NCBI GenBank assembly: GCA_002633005.1
Contig: NMRA01000026.1
Coordinates: 829,073 to 893,072, forward strand
Source: Phoronis australis
Taxonomy: Eukaryota > Phoronida > Phoronidae
DNA length: 64,000 nucleotides
Direction of reading: 5' to 3'
Part shown: piece after piece, positions 60,187 to 64,000 of the stretch
Layout: each line of letters begins with the position of its first letter
Position numbering within the stretch: position 1 is the first letter of the stretch
Position numbers and translations under genes: made by a program
The notes under the pieces: model-generated
What the model was told of the DNA's origin: nothing
Seen by the model: only the letters and a program-made list of their open reading frames with translations
The model's database searches: none

Positions 60187-60717
60187 AAGACACCTGACAA
60201 TGATAGCAATACACACCCTCACAAGTCTGAAATTGTTCTGTCCTGAAGAACAGCCCATCTTATGTAAAGCAATCTTTCAAGTATGGAGTGATGGAATTGT
60301 TTATCACACGAACGAGTCATTACAGGTTTCTAAAAGTATCATATGGAATTGTGTCCATGAAGAAAACTTCATATCCAGTATAAAAATGTTTCATCTTTTC
60401 CTGTCTTATTTCCTAAACTCAAGGGATGATATAAGGGTGTTTTCCTACTGACTAAAATCCACAACTGGAAGTACCAGGTATGTTGTCGTAAACTGCGAAA
60501 TTGTCTTGAGCTTTCCCATTGGCTGCAGTACAACATTGAAGTTACTGCCTGGTTGTGGCAACATCCTCATAAGGTGATGTTGCAATTTTAAACTTAGAAG
60601 TTCAAAGTTTGTGTTATGTTTATACATGCAGACTTAATCATACATTCATGAAGCGTTTATTGTAGAACAATTAATGTTTGAACAAAAATTTCATAAAATA
60701 TGTCCTTGTTAGCAAAA

Positions 60718-60915
60718 AAAATTGCTGATAACTTCGACGACGCCAAAGTGAAGTGTGTCCACTATAATGCAGCCTTGATTCTTCGCTTTTTATCCACTAG
60801 CTTACTGTGAAGTAAATTTGAGCCGTTAATTTTAACTGGAGACCGAATTTTTAAGTGTTCCCATTGACCACTGCTCCCCTTAACCCATAAGTGTCAGTGA
60901 AAAAGGGCCACTTAA
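60718..60915. repeat. Diverged M1-type MITE end
   Basis: gctgataacttcgacgacgcc...ttaagtgttcccattgacc...aaaaagggccact matches the right end of M1. Confidence 0.45.
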
Positions 60916-61594
60916 TATGCTGGTATTTCTGCATTTTGAACATGTGCATTCAACTTCAATATAAGAGGAATAATGGAATTACCAATGACAATATTTATCA
61001 CATGACATAACCTGCTATTAATGTCTCTCACTGAATAAACTAATTTTCAACATGACTGGTATCAACCAACAACATGGCTAGTCATAACACCTAGAAAACA
61101 GCAAAAGCCCCAAAGCCCAAACAATGCCAGAGTTCTTGAATGGTGGTCTGCATAAGTATTCCCTTTTCACAAAACCAGCTTCATCTCAGCTTTTGATTCT
61201 ATGTGGTATGGCCACCGGATACTATAATTGACTCCAACTTACAGACATCTGTTCAAAGAATATAACTTACTGAGGTATCATATGATGTTCGCATTAAGGT
61301 CAAAATTGGACACAGGAAAAAATTATGATTCTATGGAATAAATGCAGGCTTCGGCATCACTGCGTACACTTAAGTTTTCTCAAATTCAAACAAATATCAT
61401 GGCCAAAACTGCTATTTTCTTCTTTTTCAAACACTCCTTGTATTTCCAAAAGTGTTCAAAATTGCATTGGATGTTTGTTGATGCCAGCCGTGCTATAAAA
61501 AAGTTCTCAAAAATAACCAACTATTGCTGCAAATTTTGATTGAATAATATTTTACCGTTACACCATATTGTGTTCCATTTTGAAGAAAGGTCGC

Positions 61595-61740
61595 CGTATT
61601 CAACAAGGGGGGGGCAGGGCTTCATCTAGGATTTCGAACATAGGGTGTCCAAAATGGGGTTCCCAATATTCCAGGGCGTCCATGATTCCAACGCCGCATT
61701 ACCCCCCCCCCCACCCCATTCACCAGTTACAATTAAAAAA
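61595..61740. repeat. G/C-run repeat with gggcgtccat
   Basis: A G-run (about 61607) followed by cagggcttcatctaggatttcg, agggtgtcc, cagggcgtccatg, and a C-run at about 61702. Related to the cluster at 62460-62720. Confidence 0.5.
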
Positions 61741-62459
61741 TGCGTTGAACAAGGCTTTTACACCTAAGTTTACAAAAACAGCTCCCTTGTATTGGGCTTT
61801 TTCAAGTACTAAAATACTGTTGGTCAAGACTTTTATGTTTAAATTTACGAAAACAGCCAAATAGCTTACCAAACGGGTATTACAGATATAACAGATATTG
61901 GTTGAACGATGAGTGCACTGTTTTTGGTCATCTCAAGTCAAATTCTGTTATAAAGTTTATTATATCAACTTCACTAGCTTTATATTCTGTACAATGAGTC
62001 ATCAAAGCTGCAGTTACCAACAAAAGAAAAATGCACAGATGATGTGTGGTTTATATTTTGACAACAGGTGTCACTGCTGCTCCATTTTAGACGCACATAG
62101 AAAAGCATGAAACAGGCGAAAACTCAAACATTTTAAATGGGGATATTCTTGCGGCACATCATATTATTAAAATAATGACATTTATTTTGCTTTTGGTATT
62201 TTTAAAAAAAGATGAAGTACATGAAATTACAGCTCTGAAACACCAGTTTGGAGTTAAGCAAGGTCCATGTCCCTATATAAAGTACAGAATGGCAGTGGCA
62301 TGTGAGTCTATTGAAAGCAGACACTCTGGCAACCAACCACGTGCTAATGATTGACAGGTCTACCAAATAGTTTGAAAATAGTTTGAATATTGCAACATTT
62401 TAAATACTTTGTATATCTCTTTCCCAGTTGAAAGGGCCAACTTCCCAATTTGATTAAGT

Positions 62460-62720
62460 GGGAGTTTTAGTAATCTTTCAATGTGGGTGTCCAAACTGGA
62501 GAAATTCTGATTGACAGGGCGTCCAAATGATACATTGGGCGTCCTTGCCAGGGCGTCTACATTAGTGCTAGGGCGTCCAAATGGACGCCCAGGACGTACG
62601 CTGCATGAAGGCCTGGGGGGGGGAATATGTGGCAACCTGGAGGTACATTGTAATGCATAGAGGGAACAAACGAAACTGAAATGATTTTCAACCAGGGGGG
62701 CTTTTTTGCAGTGAACAGAG
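62460..62720. repeat. Cluster of gggcgtcca repeats with palindrome
   Basis: Four or more copies of (a)gggcgtc(c/t)a in about 80 bp, then a 20-bp near-perfect palindrome at 62571-62590 (gggcgtccaaatggacgccc), then gcatgaaggcctgggggg. Same word set as 61595-61740, so probably pieces of one repeat family. Confidence 0.6.
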
Positions 62721-63494
62721 GGCACGACCCCGCTGTATCCTTTCCTGGCTAAGCCAGTGAATGCTGCAAATTGAGGCTACGGCTTGCCTGCATTTAACCA
62801 CGCAACGGTTTGAATTCACACACAGCTAAATAAGCTCTTCTTAAATTGTGTGATTTTTTGCTAAATAATGCATGATGAACTGGCGTGCATGCAGTGTTGA
62901 CCTCGGTTCAAACAGTAATCACTGGGGAGTTTTAAAAGCTGGTTAACTTAAATTCTTGCTAATGGCGAGTCACGTACCTTCAATGTGAACAAAACCCCAC
63001 TGCTTGTTAACCTGTATGCAGTGCCGGATTAGGGTTCCTTAGGATCCTAAGTTTTTAAAAACCTGGCGGCTATGGTAATTTTAGTCACATCCCATCCAGT
63101 AGCTACAATTTGACCTGTCACTCCCGATAAAAATTACGCTGCTTAAAAACAAACCAGCGGCATACCTTTAAGGATTACGGTCAGTCCGCCGCACTTATTT
63201 TGAACAAAAACAAATGCCAAAATAGTCATGTTTCCCTTAGTCAAAGGCCACTTACTAATTGCTACCAATAATGGAAACTTAACCACATGCTGTTTCATGA
63301 CACCTATACAGTACAAACCATGCTATAAAGCAATAATTGCAGGCGGTCTGGTACACGCTGTATCAGACATGCACAGGCCACTCAAGTGGGCCCCTTGCAC
63401 TGATCACTTGGCACCATTTTATGCTTTGTTAATTAATATGTAGTTAAACCAAGCTGAGAAGCTAGAGACACCACCCAAGGGTCAAGCAGTGAGC

Positions 63495-63565
63495 CTCAGT
63501 GCGACGCGAACCCACGATTTTGGGTAAAGGAAGTGGACACATATTCCACTATGCCCCACTGCCTC
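63495..63565 (-). repeat. tRNA-like SINE head or tRNA pseudogene
   Basis: On the - strand, GGCATAGTGGAA (63544-63555) fits a Pol III A box and GGGTTCGCGTC (63502-63512) a B box, with about 30 bp between them and a stem-like stretch in the middle. A full cloverleaf is not evident. Most likely the tRNA-derived head of a SINE, alternatively a decayed tRNA gene. Confidence 0.4.
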
Positions 63566-64000
63566 CTCACAAACCAACCTAGAAATAGACTAAATTTTCT
63601 TTATCATTATTTTTATGGTGAAATTTGATGACACAGAAATTCACTAGTTGGCCATATTGTGTGCTAAATAACTGAAGAATTATCGTATAGGTTCCTAGGA
63701 AAGAATATTCTACATCTTCCTATTCCAAGTCAAAAATAAACTAGGGGAAAATTATTTGGCAGTTCTAGACATAAGCTACACTTGATCGACTTCGCCAGTT
63801 CCGCCGAGTCACCTGGTTCAGACATCTGATTGGTTTTCGAAGACAACTGCCAGCTTGCAGACCAGTCAGATGTCTTAGAATCGATGGAGTCGCTCAAGAG
63901 CAGCTATTTTCAACAACAGAGTTCCTGCCGTGCATTAAACCAGCGATCACAAGCCAGTCTCTGGTGTCAATAAATCTCTGTCACAATTTTTCCTACGCCC

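Larger units (their letters stand above)
33437..64000. other. Upstream region or 5' intron, repeat-rich, no exon recognised
   Basis: About 30 kb with no convincing exon on either strand. Open frames here are short, AT-rich and without splice signals or domain motifs. The content I can name is repeats, listed separately: MITE-like elements, a duplicated 794-bp block, C-rich short repeats, dispersed families A, B and C, and a possible SINE. It is probably the first intron or the upstream region of the - strand Dpr-like gene. Confidence 0.5.

Overview
This is animal nuclear DNA: small exons with GT/AG borders and conserved intron phase sit in AT-rich introns packed with interspersed repeats. An invertebrate bilaterian is most likely; the sequence does not let me name a species. 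Three assembly marks are visible: an 80-N run at 21059-21138 and single Ns at 21957 and 37289, two of which border suspicious duplications. A further N lies at 45941.

Two immunoglobulin-superfamily genes converge tail to tail. On the + strand (1-7163) is the 3' end of a lachesin/IgLON/DIP-like adhesion gene: the second half of an Ig domain, a 21-nt microexon, a Ser/Thr-rich stalk exon and a last exon whose hydrophobic end looks like a GPI-anchor signal. On the - strand (33436 down to 17426) four exons join in perfect phase into two Ig domains that resemble Dpr-type proteins, followed by a probable membrane-segment exon. The signal-peptide exon was not found and probably lies upstream. DIP-like and Dpr-like proteins are known binding partners in insects, so the neighbourhood of the two genes deserves attention.

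The intron at 19653-28558 holds a complete Ty3/Gypsy retrotransposon (22032-26907, - strand) with 145-bp LTRs that look identical, a 5-bp target duplication, PBS, PPT and one uninterrupted 1342-residue Gag-Pol frame. It appears to be a recent insertion into an older repeat.

The rest is non-coding as far as I can see and repeat-rich. It holds a 0.9-kb fold-back element carrying THAP zinc-finger fragments, several palindromic MITE-like elements, a MITE family with copies spread over 36-61 kb, C-rich dispersed repeats, minisatellites and a possible tRNA-derived SINE. From about 33.5 to 64 kb no convincing exon was found; this is probably a long 5' intron or upstream region of the - strand gene. 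I found no CRISPR array, operon or prokaryotic-type system.
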